NCBI GenBank assembly: GCA_008668455.1
Contig: RQCD01000026.1
Location: forward strand, 1 to 22,364
Direction: 5' to 3'
DNA length: 22,364 bases
From: Clostridia bacterium
Lineage (GTDB): Bacteria > Bacillota > Clostridia > UBA1381
Shown here: positions 1-7,294 of the stretch, in pieces
Layout: the number at the start of each line of letters is the position of its first letter
Position numbering within the stretch: position 1 is the first letter of the stretch
The notes under the pieces: generated by a model
Database searches by the model: none
Told to the model about the DNA's origin: nothing
The model's input: the letters and a program-made list of their open reading frames with translations, nothing else
Program-made: the position numbers and the translations under genes

Positions 1-682
1 CCTTTAAATATGCTATCAGCTTTTGGCGAAGCTCGCTGTTTCCGCCCTCACCCAAAAGCGGCGCAACAGTCTGTTTTGCCAGTCCGATACCGCCATAGAT
101 AATATAGAATGAGACAATCATCCCCATTGCGCCATCCACACACCAGTCAGTAAAATGCTCCAAAAGCGACGCAATCAGAACCGCACCCGTGGTCAGAACA
201 TCGTTCCGGCTATCCTCTGCCGCAGCAGCAAGCGCGGTCGATTGGATTTTCTTTCCCATACGCCGGTAAAACAGCGCCATCCCAAGCTTTATAAGGATTG
301 AAACAACCAAAACCACCAGAATCAGCCAGGAAAATTCAATCGCCTCAGGTTTGAAAATTTTTTTCACAGAGCCTTTTAAAAGCTCCACACCGATCACAAG
401 GATCATAACGGCAACTGTCAGACCTGCAAGATACTCAAATCTTGCGTGTCCGTAGGGATGCCCGGAATCTGCCGGCTTTTCTGCCAGCTTAAATCCTGCC
501 AGAGTGACTACCGAGCTCGCAGCGTCGGATAAATTGTTTAATCCGTCTGCCATCACTGACATGGAGGATGCAAGAAATCCCACCGCCAGCTTTGCCGCAG
601 CCAGTGCGCAATTACATAAAATCCCCACAATCCCGGAAAGCTTTCCGATGGAAGCCCTTTTTTTTAAATTTTCCTCCGGCAT
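1..682 (-). CDS. Cation diffusion facilitator (CDF) exporter, probably Mn2+-type; 3' end beyond window
   Basis: Membrane metal/proton antiporter of the CDF family; 227 codons are present and the C-terminal cytoplasmic domain is cut off by the left edge. I read it directly on the minus strand. It starts at ATG 682 with GGAGG about seven bases upstream. Hydrophobic helices are visible around residues 12-38, 84-104, 116-138 and 163-200. The TM2 motif is N49-x3-D53 (in DGLNNLSDAASS) and the TM5 motif is D157-x3-D161 (EDSRNDVLTT). Zinc exporters such as YiiP carry HxxxD in TM5; the N-D/D-D set matches the NDDD site described for the manganese exporter MntE, so Mn2+ export is the likelier role. This is inferred from the motif. 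The upstream abi gene ends 63 bases away and I see only a weak TAAAAT -10 candidate at 713-718, so co-transcription with the abi gene is possible. Confidence 0.88.
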   Translation of the reverse strand, partial: MPEENLKKRASIGKLSGIVGILCNCALAAAKLAVGFLASSMSVMADGLNNLSDAASSVVTLAGFKLAEKPADSGHPYGHARFEYLAGLTVAVMILVIGVELLKGSVKKIFKPEAIEFSWLILVVLVVSILIKLGMALFYRRMGKKIQSTALAAAAEDSRNDVLTTGAVLIASLLEHFTDWCVDGAMGMIVSFYIIYGGIGLAKQTVAPLLGEGGNSELRQKLIAYLK

Positions 683-745
683 CCTAATCCCTCCATTTTT
701 AGTTTTACTACTATTTTACAGCCGTTTTGATAATAATATGTCATT

Positions 746-1666
746 TTAAAGCATAAGCCAATTTTCCGGAAATCCCATTGCATACATAATATCCTTTTTG
801 CTCAATGCATGCGTCTGATCCAGATAAGTATCAATTACGCGAACAATCCTATTCTTCAGCTTACAAAAATCCGCTGCACTTAACATATATTTCAGAATAA
901 TCACTACAGCAAACAAATCATGTGTTCCAACAGCATAATTATGACCCTTTTTCGGAAGCTTTAAAAACTTATGCGCTTGTAAATTCGGAATGTCGTTTCT
1001 GGTTTTATAGGAAAACAATCTTTCATTATGAGCACAGACATTCCGGAATTTTGTAAGAACATTCAGACTTTGCCCAAGTTGTTTTTCGGACAAACCATAA
1101 AACTCTTTGCTTACTTTAAACTGCAAATCCTGTGTCATCAGCATATAAAACTTTGAAAGCGTTCCAAAGGTCGTTCCATGAAACAACACCCATAGAGGGA
1201 CATTCTGATAAAGATTTCGATGGTGATTCAAATATGCATAATCACTATTTTTGTTTGCTAATTTATCGAGTTCTCCAATGAGTCTTTGAACATCCGACTT
1301 ATATTTAGGATAAATTGAAAAGTTACGCTCATCCAAGTAAAAACTTTGGTTTTCCCCATATTTTTCACAAAAATAATAAGATATCAGAGAACGCAGATGC
1401 CGTTCCACCTTTAAGAGATATTTCAAAAATAGCTCTCTTAAATTTTCATCAAATTTATATAAGGCAAGAACATCCTCAAAGCGTGTTCCATCCTTAAAAT
1501 TTTTTGTGGTAGGGTTTTTAAATAATCCTTTATAACCGCCAATGAGCGCAAAGTATCCAATCTCTTTTAATTCTTCAACCGCATATTCCCGATTTTGAAC
1601 CATTAAATTCTTTTCATAGATCAGTTTTTCAATTTGCTGTTCATAGGTGAGAAATACTTGCGCCAT
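746..1666 (-). CDS. Abi_2/AbiF-type HEPN protein (abortive-infection family)
   Basis: 306 aa cytoplasmic protein of the Abi-like family (Pfam Abi_2; AbiD/AbiF of lactococci), associated with phage defence by abortive infection. The start is ATG 1666 (MAQVFLTYEQQ) because GGAGGT lies at 1676-1671; an open frame continues upstream but runs into the promoter. Visible features: an N-terminal segment with EELKEIGYFALIGGYKGLF (about 31-49) as usual for the family, a central VERHLRSLISYYF helix (87-99), PLWVLFHGTTFGTLSKFY (157-174), and the HEPN-type motif R208-N-V-C-A-H213 (RX4H), typical of HEPN ribonuclease active sites. It sits directly downstream of a tRNA-Trp gene and is preceded by a promoter and two strong hairpins. 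RNA cleavage and phage defence are inferred from the family, not shown here. Confidence 0.85.
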   Translation of the reverse strand: MAQVFLTYEQQIEKLIYEKNLMVQNREYAVEELKEIGYFALIGGYKGLFKNPTTKNFKDGTRFEDVLALYKFDENLRELFLKYLLKVERHLRSLISYYFCEKYGENQSFYLDERNFSIYPKYKSDVQRLIGELDKLANKNSDYAYLNHHRNLYQNVPLWVLFHGTTFGTLSKFYMLMTQDLQFKVSKEFYGLSEKQLGQSLNVLTKFRNVCAHNERLFSYKTRNDIPNLQAHKFLKLPKKGHNYAVGTHDLFAVVIILKYMLSAADFCKLKNRIVRVIDTYLDQTHALSKKDIMYAMGFPENWLML

Positions 1667-1685
1667 AAAAACCTCCATATACAAT

Positions 1686-1748
1686 AAAGGAGTCCCCGCA
1701 GGAACTCCTTTGGTTGCAGTCCTCACAGGATCCTGCAACTCGATCACT
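1686..1748 (-). ncRNA. Tandem-hairpin leader RNA of the abi gene (candidate abiF-type RNA)
   Basis: From the predicted start near 1748 the minus-strand transcript folds into two adjacent hairpins before the abi ribosome binding site. Hairpin 1 (1739 to 1713) has arms GTTGCAG and CTGCAAC, a two-base bulge, an inner TCCT/AGGA stem and a GTG loop. Hairpin 2 (1711 to 1686) has arms AAAGGAGT and ACTCCTTT with an inner three-pair stem. No coding frame covers them with a plausible start. A conserved structured RNA upstream of abiF-like genes (abiF RNA motif) has been reported from comparative genomics; I assign this as a probable instance from position and structure, without a covariance-model search. 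It could instead be a leader that controls translation. Confidence 0.6.
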
Positions 1749-1754
1749 GAGACT

Positions 1755-1783
1755 ATTATACACCAATGCATAAAAAAAGTCAA
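1755..1783 (-). promoter_or_regulatory. Promoter of hairpin RNA and abi gene
   Basis: On the minus strand TTGACT (1783-1778) is followed by a 17-base spacer and TATAAT (1760-1755), close to perfect sigma-70 consensus. The predicted start near 1748 falls just before the first hairpin, about 80 bases upstream of the abi start codon. Confidence 0.85.
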
Positions 1784-1842
1784 GACTTTTGATGAAAATA
1801 GCTCTATATTTATTATATATAAACATCCTTAATAGTATACAT

Positions 1843-1882
1843 AAAAAAGCCCTTGGACAGGTGAAATCACAAGACCAAGGAC
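1843..1882 (-). terminator. Rho-independent terminator of tRNA-Trp
   Basis: On the minus strand GTCCTTGG pairs with CCAAGGGC (one G-T wobble) with an inner GTGA/TCAC pairing, followed by TTTTTT at 1848-1843. It lies nine bases after the tRNA CCA end and separates the tRNA unit from the abi promoter. Confidence 0.85.
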
Positions 1883-1890
1883 AATTTAAG

Positions 1891-1966
1891 TGGCAGGGGC
1901 AGAAGGATTTGAACCCTCGGCACGTGGTTTTGGAGACCACTGCTCTACCAACTGAGCTATACCCCT
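1891..1966 (-). tRNA. tRNA-Trp (anticodon CCA)
   Basis: 76-nt cloverleaf read on the minus strand with an encoded 3' CCA. The acceptor arms are AGGGGTA and TGCCCCT (with a T-G wobble), the D arm is GCTC..GAGC, the anticodon stem is GTGGT/ACCAC around loop CTCCAAA, and the T arm contains GGTTCAAATCC. The anticodon CCA gives tryptophan, with discriminator base G73. It has its own promoter and terminator. I saw no second copy of its 3' end in the window that would mark an integrated element. Confidence 0.97.
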
Positions 1967-1984
1967 ATATTTAACGACTTACTT

Positions 1985-2013
1985 ATTATATCACCTTCCG
2001 TATAAAAAGTCAA
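1985..2013 (-). promoter_or_regulatory. Promoter of tRNA-Trp
   Basis: TTGACT (2013-2008), 17-base spacer, TATAAT (1990-1985), 18 bases upstream of the tRNA 5' end. Its -35 region resembles that of the abi promoter 230 bases away (both TTGACTTTTT). Confidence 0.88.
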
Positions 2014-2023
2014 TCACTTTTTT

Positions 2024-2071
2024 AAAAAAAATGAAAATTTTCGGCGAAAAAACGCACACGTTCTTTCGCCG
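2024..2071 (-). terminator. Probable terminator of the radC-to-hipA-like operon
   Basis: Thirteen-pair stem on the minus strand (arms 2071-2059 and 2054-2042, one G-T wobble, loop TGTG), 13 bases after the HipA-like stop codon. The T-run (2031-2024) is about ten bases beyond the stem rather than immediately after it, so termination may be imperfect. Confidence 0.65.
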
Positions 2072-2084
2072 CACTGTAAAAGTC

Positions 2085-3170
2085 TTATTTTTCTGCTTTT
2101 TCAAGCAGAGAAAGTCTTTTTTGAAGCATTTCATATTTTTCCGTCTGATCCCCAAACCAGACCTTCTCAATCGGTTTTTTCCGGTTCAGACCGATTTGAG
2201 ACACAGCATATTCAGCCGCTTCTCTCTGTGTTTTTCCGGGATCGGTCAGAGAGTTTGCACCCTCCAGATCCTCGTAAGCACGGAATGCCTGATTAAAATC
2301 CATCAGATCATACAGTCTGAGCGGCTTATTTTTTGCGTTGTCCACAAAAAGCCCCCAGTTTTCCCAATGCCGGTCATGATTGCCGATCAGGTAGTCTAAA
2401 ATGTTCATCATATAATAACCATATGCGTCTAAGTGCAGAATATATTCCATCGAATCCAGATCATGATTGGCACAATAAATCTCTAAAGCCTGCCGGGAGA
2501 TCGTACCATATTGGAGCGAGGTGATAATTTTGCTGACCGAAACTTTTTGTCCCTCAAAGGTGAACGGCTTGTAGCAAACCTGATTGCAGGAAAAGCACTG
2601 ACAAATACGGCTTGCCAAAATTTCATTTTCCACATACTCCGCACCGCCGTCCTTTAAAAGCAGAAAGCTTCCGTCCGATGCGCGAAGCCACGCCTTCGGA
2701 AAGCATCCAACGGTCGAAATATCGTTAGCGATCAGGGCGCTGTTTTGAATGGTCATCTGCTTTCCGCGGAGCGATACATCCACAAATGCATTGCTCAAAT
2801 GATTTTCAAACAGGTTAATTTCCGCATATTTCAGCTTTTCTCCCTTATGCTGCACCCAGTAAATATCTGTGAGAGAAACGCAGTGATAGGATAGGGCAAT
2901 ATTTGCACGGTCCCGGTCGGTAGATGCCTGAAGCGCGCCTATACTGTTTAAAATTTCCTTTGCATATTTCCGATCCAGTGAAAGCACGCGCGAAGCACAC
3001 CAATAATAAAAATTATTGATATTATCCAGCTGAATATCAAAATCCTCCCGCTCCTCTAACACCAAATTATAAGGCATAAAGGATTTATAGTAGATTTTGC
3101 ATTTTCCGTTTTTGTGAATTTTTGCAACCCTGCGTTCGCCATGCATTAAATAAAAAACAGACGCATTCAA
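2085..3170 (-). CDS. HipA/CtkA-like protein kinase
   Basis: 361 aa protein with a HipA-type kinase C-terminal fold. Signs: WLRASDGSFLLLKDGG with a probable ATP-binding Lys173, ENEILASRI (E181/E183 as helix-C candidates), the catalytic segment GNHDRHWENWG with D266 and N271, and LYDLMDFNQAF (D288/D291) as metal-binding aspartate. The N-terminal 150 residues are not recognised. A cysteine cluster C190, C192, C195 and C199 is unusual. Start ATG 3170 has GGAGG at about ten bases, overlapping the stop of the DUF212 gene, so it is the last gene of the long operon. No HipB-like antitoxin gene is next to it, which argues against a simple HipBA toxin-antitoxin pair; stand-alone HipA/CtkA-like Ser/Thr kinases are common. 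Substrate unknown. Confidence 0.75.
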   Translation of the reverse strand: MNASVFYLMHGERRVAKIHKNGKCKIYYKSFMPYNLVLEEREDFDIQLDNINNFYYWCASRVLSLDRKYAKEILNSIGALQASTDRDRANIALSYHCVSLTDIYWVQHKGEKLKYAEINLFENHLSNAFVDVSLRGKQMTIQNSALIANDISTVGCFPKAWLRASDGSFLLLKDGGAEYVENEILASRICQCFSCNQVCYKPFTFEGQKVSVSKIITSLQYGTISRQALEIYCANHDLDSMEYILHLDAYGYYMMNILDYLIGNHDRHWENWGLFVDNAKNKPLRLYDLMDFNQAFRAYEDLEGANSLTDPGKTQREAAEYAVSQIGLNRKKPIEKVWFGDQTEKYEMLQKRLSLLEKAEK

Positions 3171-3182
3171 GCTATTCCCTCC

Positions 3183-3629
3183 TTAAAAATGCCGTAAAAG
3201 GCCAATCACAACCCCTAATACCGCACCGGCAAAGACCTCCTTCGGCGTGTGTCCCAAAAGCTCCTTTAATCTTTTTTCGGTATGGGTGTGATCCTCTTTT
3301 CCCCACTGATCCACAATCTGATTCAGGATTTTTGCCTGCTGACCTGCAGCACGGCGCACACCTGCCGCGTCATACATCACCACCATAGCAAACACAATGC
3401 AGACGGAAAACAGCGTGCTGTCAAAGCCCTCAATCAGTCCGACTCCGGTGGCAAGACTGGTGACAAACGAGGAATGCGAGCTAGGCATGCCTCCTGATCC
3501 GATCATTCTCCGAAAATCCCATTTCCGGTATCGGATCAGAATAAACAGCACCTTTAACACCTGCGCGCTAAACCAGCCTAAGATTGCCGTGACTAACACG
3601 GAGCTTCCTAAATATTCTGTAAAACTCAT
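3183..3629 (-). CDS. DUF212 / divergent PAP2-family membrane protein (YuiD-like)
   Basis: 148 aa integral membrane protein with the PAP2-like signatures GGMPSSHS (near residues 46-53) and YDAAGVRRAAGQQA (near 86-99), hydrophobic helices near both ends (LGWFSAQVLKVLFILI, AGAVLGVVIGLL) and in the middle. The family is related to acid phosphatase/haloperoxidase-type phosphatases; the exact substrate is unknown, though lipid pyrophosphates are plausible next to the prenyl synthase. I choose ATG 3629 over the GTG at 3641 because GGGG precedes it at seven bases and YuiD proteins start close to the first helix. The gap to ispA is 11 bases. Confidence 0.85.
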   Translation of the reverse strand: MSFTEYLGSSVLVTAILGWFSAQVLKVLFILIRYRKWDFRRMIGSGGMPSSHSSFVTSLATGVGLIEGFDSTLFSVCIVFAMVVMYDAAGVRRAAGQQAKILNQIVDQWGKEDHTHTEKRLKELLGHTPKEVFAGAVLGVVIGLLRHF

Positions 3630-3640
3630 TTTGATCCCCA

Positions 3641-4522
3641 CTATTTTCTACGATTGGTCAAATGCTCTGCAAGCGCAACCAAATATTTTTTTTCTTCTCC
3701 AAACACCGAAAGTGCATCCACTGCACGCTTGGTGTATTCCTTCGACAGTTCCCCGGCACGTTCCTTTCCATAGAGCGTGATATAGGTAGTTTTCCCGTTT
3801 TCTGCATCGCTCCCGATTGGTTTTCCAAGCGTCTCCTCTGTTCCGGTTACATCTAAAATATCATCCTGAATCTGAAATGCGATTCCTAAATTGAGACAGA
3901 ATGCGTCCAAAGCATCCATCTTTTCCTGCTCCGCTCCGGCAATCACCGCCCCTATTTTTCCTGCCGCACGGATAATTGCACCGGTTTTTAAGGCATGCAG
4001 ATGCTTTAATTCCTCTGCCGTGATGGCTTTGTTCTCGCTTTCAATATCAATCACCTGACCGCCGATCATGCCGTATGCGCCGGAAGCTTCGGAAAGAATC
4101 CGGATAGCTGCTACTGTCCGGTCTGCCAGAATACTGCTTTTAGATGAGGCAATTTCAAAGGCACGGTTTAAAAGCGCATCCCCTGCTAAGATTGCCATCG
4201 CCTCTCCGAATTTTACATGATTCGTCGGCATACCGCGCCGCAGCTCATCATTATCCATTGCCGGAAGATCGTCATGAATCAGTGAATAGGTATGAACCAT
4301 TTCGAGCGCACAGGCAAACGGAACGGCGTCCTCTGCATGTCCTCCGCATGCCTCGCAGGAAAGCAGCATAAGGATCGGACGAAGCCGCTTTCCGCCCGAC
4401 AAAAGGCTATAGCGCATTGCCTCATAGATCGTTTTCTGCGGCAGCTTTTCCGGCTGAACATACTGCTCTAATGCCGCCTCGGTCAAGCTTTTCATTGCTT
4501 CTAGTTTTGCTTCATAGGTCAT
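3641..4522 (-). CDS. ispA: Polyprenyl (geranyl/farnesyl) diphosphate synthase
   Basis: 293 aa trans-prenyltransferase that condenses isopentenyl diphosphate with allylic diphosphates in cytoplasmic isoprenoid synthesis. Visible: GGKRLRP (43-49), the first Asp-rich motif DDLPAMD (84-90), GGQVID (154-159), KTG (179-181) and the second Asp-rich motif DDILD (220-224), followed by KPIGSD and NGKTTY. Length and motifs fit farnesyl diphosphate synthase of the IspA type; product chain length cannot be fixed by eye. Its start overlaps the end of xseB by 11 bases. The xseA-xseB-ispA order is a common arrangement in Firmicutes. Confidence 0.95.
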   Translation of the reverse strand: MTYEAKLEAMKSLTEAALEQYVQPEKLPQKTIYEAMRYSLLSGGKRLRPILMLLSCEACGGHAEDAVPFACALEMVHTYSLIHDDLPAMDNDELRRGMPTNHVKFGEAMAILAGDALLNRAFEIASSKSSILADRTVAAIRILSEASGAYGMIGGQVIDIESENKAITAEELKHLHALKTGAIIRAAGKIGAVIAGAEQEKMDALDAFCLNLGIAFQIQDDILDVTGTEETLGKPIGSDAENGKTTYITLYGKERAGELSKEYTKRAVDALSVFGEEKKYLVALAEHLTNRRK

Positions 4523-4748
4523 TGTTTGATTCCTCTAAAAAATTTTTTGTTTTTGGTTCTTCTCCGTCCTGGCTGATCAGCACAGAAACCTTTTTTTCTG
4601 CATCGGACAAAATTTTCTGACAGCTTTTTGACAGTTGAATGCCTTTCTCAAATAGCTTTAACGACTCCTCCAAGCCGACATCGCCACTCTCCAGCTTTGT
4701 CACAATTTCCTCCAGCTCCTTCATAGATGCCTCAAATCCCTTTGCCAT
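4512..4748 (-). CDS. xseB: Exodeoxyribonuclease VII small subunit
   Basis: 78 aa, mostly helical subunit that binds XseA to form exonuclease VII, which degrades single-stranded DNA to oligonucleotides. The family pattern FEASMKELEEIVTKLESG followed by LEESLKLFEKGI and a basic, charged tail is clear. Six bases separate it from xseA and it overlaps ispA, so it is translated as part of the operon. Confidence 0.95.
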   Translation of the reverse strand: MAKGFEASMKELEEIVTKLESGDVGLEESLKLFEKGIQLSKSCQKILSDAEKKVSVLISQDGEEPKTKNFLEESNNDL

Positions 4749-4754
4749 ACTTCT

Positions 4755-5945
4755 CTACTCCCCCTTTCCGAGCACGCTGCACCAGCGTTCCCCATCCTGT
4801 AATTTCAGTTTGAATTTCATATTTTTTCTCAAGGTCTTTGCTGATTTAATCACACAGCCGTCCTCGGTTTCCGCAATGGAATATCCTCTTGCCAGAACCC
4901 GGAGCGGACTTAAGGCATCCAGCTTGACACAGGCATTGGAAAACCTTGTCTGATATTCTTTTATAATGCTTTCCTGTGCATTCTGCAAATTTTTCAGACA
5001 ATAATCTAATTTCAAATACCGCTCCGCAATCCGATCCTCCGGGGAACGCAGGCGAAAGCGTTTTAATACCGTCTGTTTTTGTTCAATATTGTTTAAAACC
5101 GCCTGCTCCATACCGCGCCGCAGGAATTGAATCCGGCTGATCAGCTCCAGCCGCTCCGGAACAGCAATTTCTGCTGCCGCAGACGGAGTCGGAGCGCGCA
5201 GATCTGCTACAAAATCGGCAATGGTAAAATCCGTTTCATGACCGACTGCCGAGATGACCGGGATTTCCGACTCATAAATCGCACGTGCAACCGGCTCCTC
5301 ATTAAATGCCCATAAATCTTCAATCGAGCCGCCGCCCCTGCCGATAATGAGCGTATCGCACAGGTGATAGCGGTTCATATAGCGGATTCCGCGCACCAGA
5401 TTTTCTGCCGCACCTGCACCCTGCACCAATGACGGATACAATAGGATTTCTGCCAAAGGATACCGCCTGGTGATTACATGGATCATATCCCGGACTGCCG
5501 CGCCGTCCGGCGCAGTGATCACTCCCACCGTCTGCGGATATTTCGGAATCGGCTTTTTATGCTCCTCCGAGAAAAGTCCTTCCTCCTCCAACCTTTTTTT
5601 CAGCTGCTCATATGCAATATATAATGCGCCGATCCCATCCGGCGTCATTTCCTGAATGTAAAGCTGATACGCGCCGCCAGCCTCATAAACCGAAACCCGT
5701 CCGCGCGCTAACACTTTCATGCCGTCCTCCGGGAAAAATTTCAGACTCTGCGCCGCACTCCGGAACATCACCGCTTTCAAAACGCCCGATTCATCCTTGA
5801 GCGTGATATATAAATGCCCGGAAACATGCCGTTTAAAATTAGAGATTTCACCCTTGACCCAAAGATCACCCAAAACCGGCTGATGGTCTAACACTTTTTT
5901 AATATATTCATTTAACTGACTGACGGTAACCACTCGTGCTTCCAT
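4755..5945 (-). CDS. xseA: Exodeoxyribonuclease VII large subunit
   Basis: 396 aa catalytic subunit of exonuclease VII. An N-terminal OB-fold domain (about 1-100: VSQLNEYIKKVLD, LWVKGEISNFKRHVSGHLYITLKD) is followed by the nuclease domain with GVITAPDGAAVRDMIHVITRRYP, DTLIIGRGGGSIEDLWAFNEE and PVISAVGHETDFTIADFVADLRAPTPSAAAE. It is somewhat shorter than the 456 aa E. coli protein because the coiled-coil region is short. Its ATG shares one base with the stop of the tsaD-like gene (TAATG), which supports coupled translation. Confidence 0.96.
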   Translation of the reverse strand: MEARVVTVSQLNEYIKKVLDHQPVLGDLWVKGEISNFKRHVSGHLYITLKDESGVLKAVMFRSAAQSLKFFPEDGMKVLARGRVSVYEAGGAYQLYIQEMTPDGIGALYIAYEQLKKRLEEEGLFSEEHKKPIPKYPQTVGVITAPDGAAVRDMIHVITRRYPLAEILLYPSLVQGAGAAENLVRGIRYMNRYHLCDTLIIGRGGGSIEDLWAFNEEPVARAIYESEIPVISAVGHETDFTIADFVADLRAPTPSAAAEIAVPERLELISRIQFLRRGMEQAVLNNIEQKQTVLKRFRLRSPEDRIAERYLKLDYCLKNLQNAQESIIKEYQTRFSNACVKLDALSPLRVLARGYSIAETEDGCVIKSAKTLRKNMKFKLKLQDGERWCSVLGKGE

Positions 5946-6880
5946 TAATATTCCCTCATTTCCATACGTCTTGCCAGCTCTGCAATGCCAACTGCATTAT
6001 CAGTGGCATAAGCCGGCTCTGAAAAGAAAAGCTCTGCATCCGTATGCTCCGGCAGAAAATTCCGCAAAAATGAATTGGACGCAACACCGCCCACCAACAG
6101 GATTCTGCGGCAATGCGTTTCTAAAACGGCATTGGTAAGTGCACAGGAAAGCGTTTTTGCAACAGCAAGGAGCGCTGACCGCGCTAAAACCTCCGGCATT
6201 TCTGTTCCAATCATACCGGAAAGCTTCGTTTCCAGTCCGGAAAAGTTCATCTGCATGCCGGTTACCGAAATTTTTATATTGACAGCTCGGTCGCATGTTT
6301 CAGAAAGTGCATCCAACTCTTTTCCGCAAGGAAACTGCATCCCAAGCCGCACACCGATCCGATCGATCAGCTGACCGGCGCTGATGTCCTTTGTTCCGCC
6401 CAAAATTTCTGTCCGGAACGCTCCGTTTTGATATTCACTTCTTAAAATCTCCGTTGTGCCGCCAGAGAGATGTACTGCCAAAAAGGGGTTTTCTAACAGC
6501 TCCCAAAACGCTCCGGAATAAATACCTGCCATCAGATGCCCGTCCTGATGTGAAAAGCGATAGAGCGGCAGAGACAGGCTTGCAGCCGCTGCCCTTGCAA
6601 AGCCCTCGCCGGCTAAAAAAACCGGCATATACGACCCCTCCACTGCACGCGGACGGGTACTGACCCCAACCGCGGAAAGCCTTTTCGGATCAACCTCCTG
6701 CATCAGCGTTTCATACAGTTCCGGCAATGCTTTCACATGTGCAAACAGCGCGTCGCTCTGACGAAGTCCGCGTTCTCCCGGCTTGACCGGCAGAATTCGT
6801 CTTTGACTTTTTAGAAAACCCGCTCCGGTCACAGCCGTTGACGTGGTATAATTACTCGTGTCAAATCCAAGCGCCGTCAT
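5945..6880 (-). CDS. TsaD/Kae1-like protein (M22 glycoprotease-fold paralogue)
   Basis: 311 aa member of the ASKHA-fold Kae1/TsaD family; true TsaD transfers the threonylcarbamoyl group to tRNA A37. Conserved: MTALGFDTSNYTTS at the start, the metal ligands H111 and H115 in SHQDGHLMAG (same numbers as E. coli TsaD), LSGGTTEI (138-145) in place of the usual SGGHTQL, LLVGGVASNSFLR (261-273) and D294 in YATDNAVGIAE. It is shorter than canonical TsaD (about 335-340 aa) and several motifs differ, so I take it as the clostridial paralogue rather than the main TsaD. ATG 6880 is chosen over TTG 6889 because it makes an ATGA overlap with the nusB stop. Function of the paralogue is not known. Confidence 0.82.
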   Translation of the reverse strand: MTALGFDTSNYTTSTAVTGAGFLKSQRRILPVKPGERGLRQSDALFAHVKALPELYETLMQEVDPKRLSAVGVSTRPRAVEGSYMPVFLAGEGFARAAAASLSLPLYRFSHQDGHLMAGIYSGAFWELLENPFLAVHLSGGTTEILRSEYQNGAFRTEILGGTKDISAGQLIDRIGVRLGMQFPCGKELDALSETCDRAVNIKISVTGMQMNFSGLETKLSGMIGTEMPEVLARSALLAVAKTLSCALTNAVLETHCRRILLVGGVASNSFLRNFLPEHTDAELFFSEPAYATDNAVGIAELARRMEMREY

Positions 6881-7284
6881 GCTCTGCAAAAGCTCCCTAA
6901 AACACCGTTGACAAACGCGGAATGATCCGGATCGTCATAGATTTTGTCCAGCTCGACCGCCTCGTTAATTGCAACTCTTTCCGGCACATCCTCCACATAG
7001 CGGATTTCATAAATCGCAAGCTTTAAAACGCAAAGCGCAACCTTTGGAACACGCTCTATTTTCCATCCCGGAGAAAGATGCTTCGAAATTGCCGTTTCTA
7101 ATTCTTCCTTTTTCCCGTTCACACCCGTAACTACATTCCGGATATAATCTATCTGCCTGCTTGCCGCCGGAGTCTCCTCCAGCATCTGCAGAATCAGAAA
7201 TTCAATGTCGTCGTGGTTTGTTTCCGTCTGAAAGATCAGCTTAAACGCTTCGGTTCTGGCTTCTGTTCTGGAAAATTTCTTCAT
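6877..7284 (-). CDS. nusB: Transcription antitermination/termination factor NusB
   Basis: 135 aa all-helical RNA-binding protein that joins NusE (S10) on boxA RNA in rRNA antitermination. The start SRTEARTEAFKLIFQTE and the C-terminal VAINEAVELDKIYDDPDHSAFVNGVLGSF are typical of NusB. Ten bases follow hisF, and its TGA overlaps the next start codon. Confidence 0.96.
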   Translation of the reverse strand: MKKFSRTEARTEAFKLIFQTETNHDDIEFLILQMLEETPAASRQIDYIRNVVTGVNGKKEELETAISKHLSPGWKIERVPKVALCVLKLAIYEIRYVEDVPERVAINEAVELDKIYDDPDHSAFVNGVLGSFCRA

Positions 7285-7294
7285 TCTTTACTCC

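Noticed and set aside
1641..1940. 99-codon minus-strand frame through the abi leader, terminator and tRNA
   Set aside because: It reads through tRNA-Trp, a terminator and a promoter; Cys-rich nonsense.
1891..1966. tRNA-Trp as an attachment site of an integrated element
   Set aside because: No direct repeat of the tRNA 3' end, integrase or excisionase gene is visible in the window.
2085..3170. HipBA toxin-antitoxin pair
   Set aside because: No HipB-like helix-turn-helix gene is next to the kinase gene; the upstream neighbour is a membrane protein of the DUF212 family.
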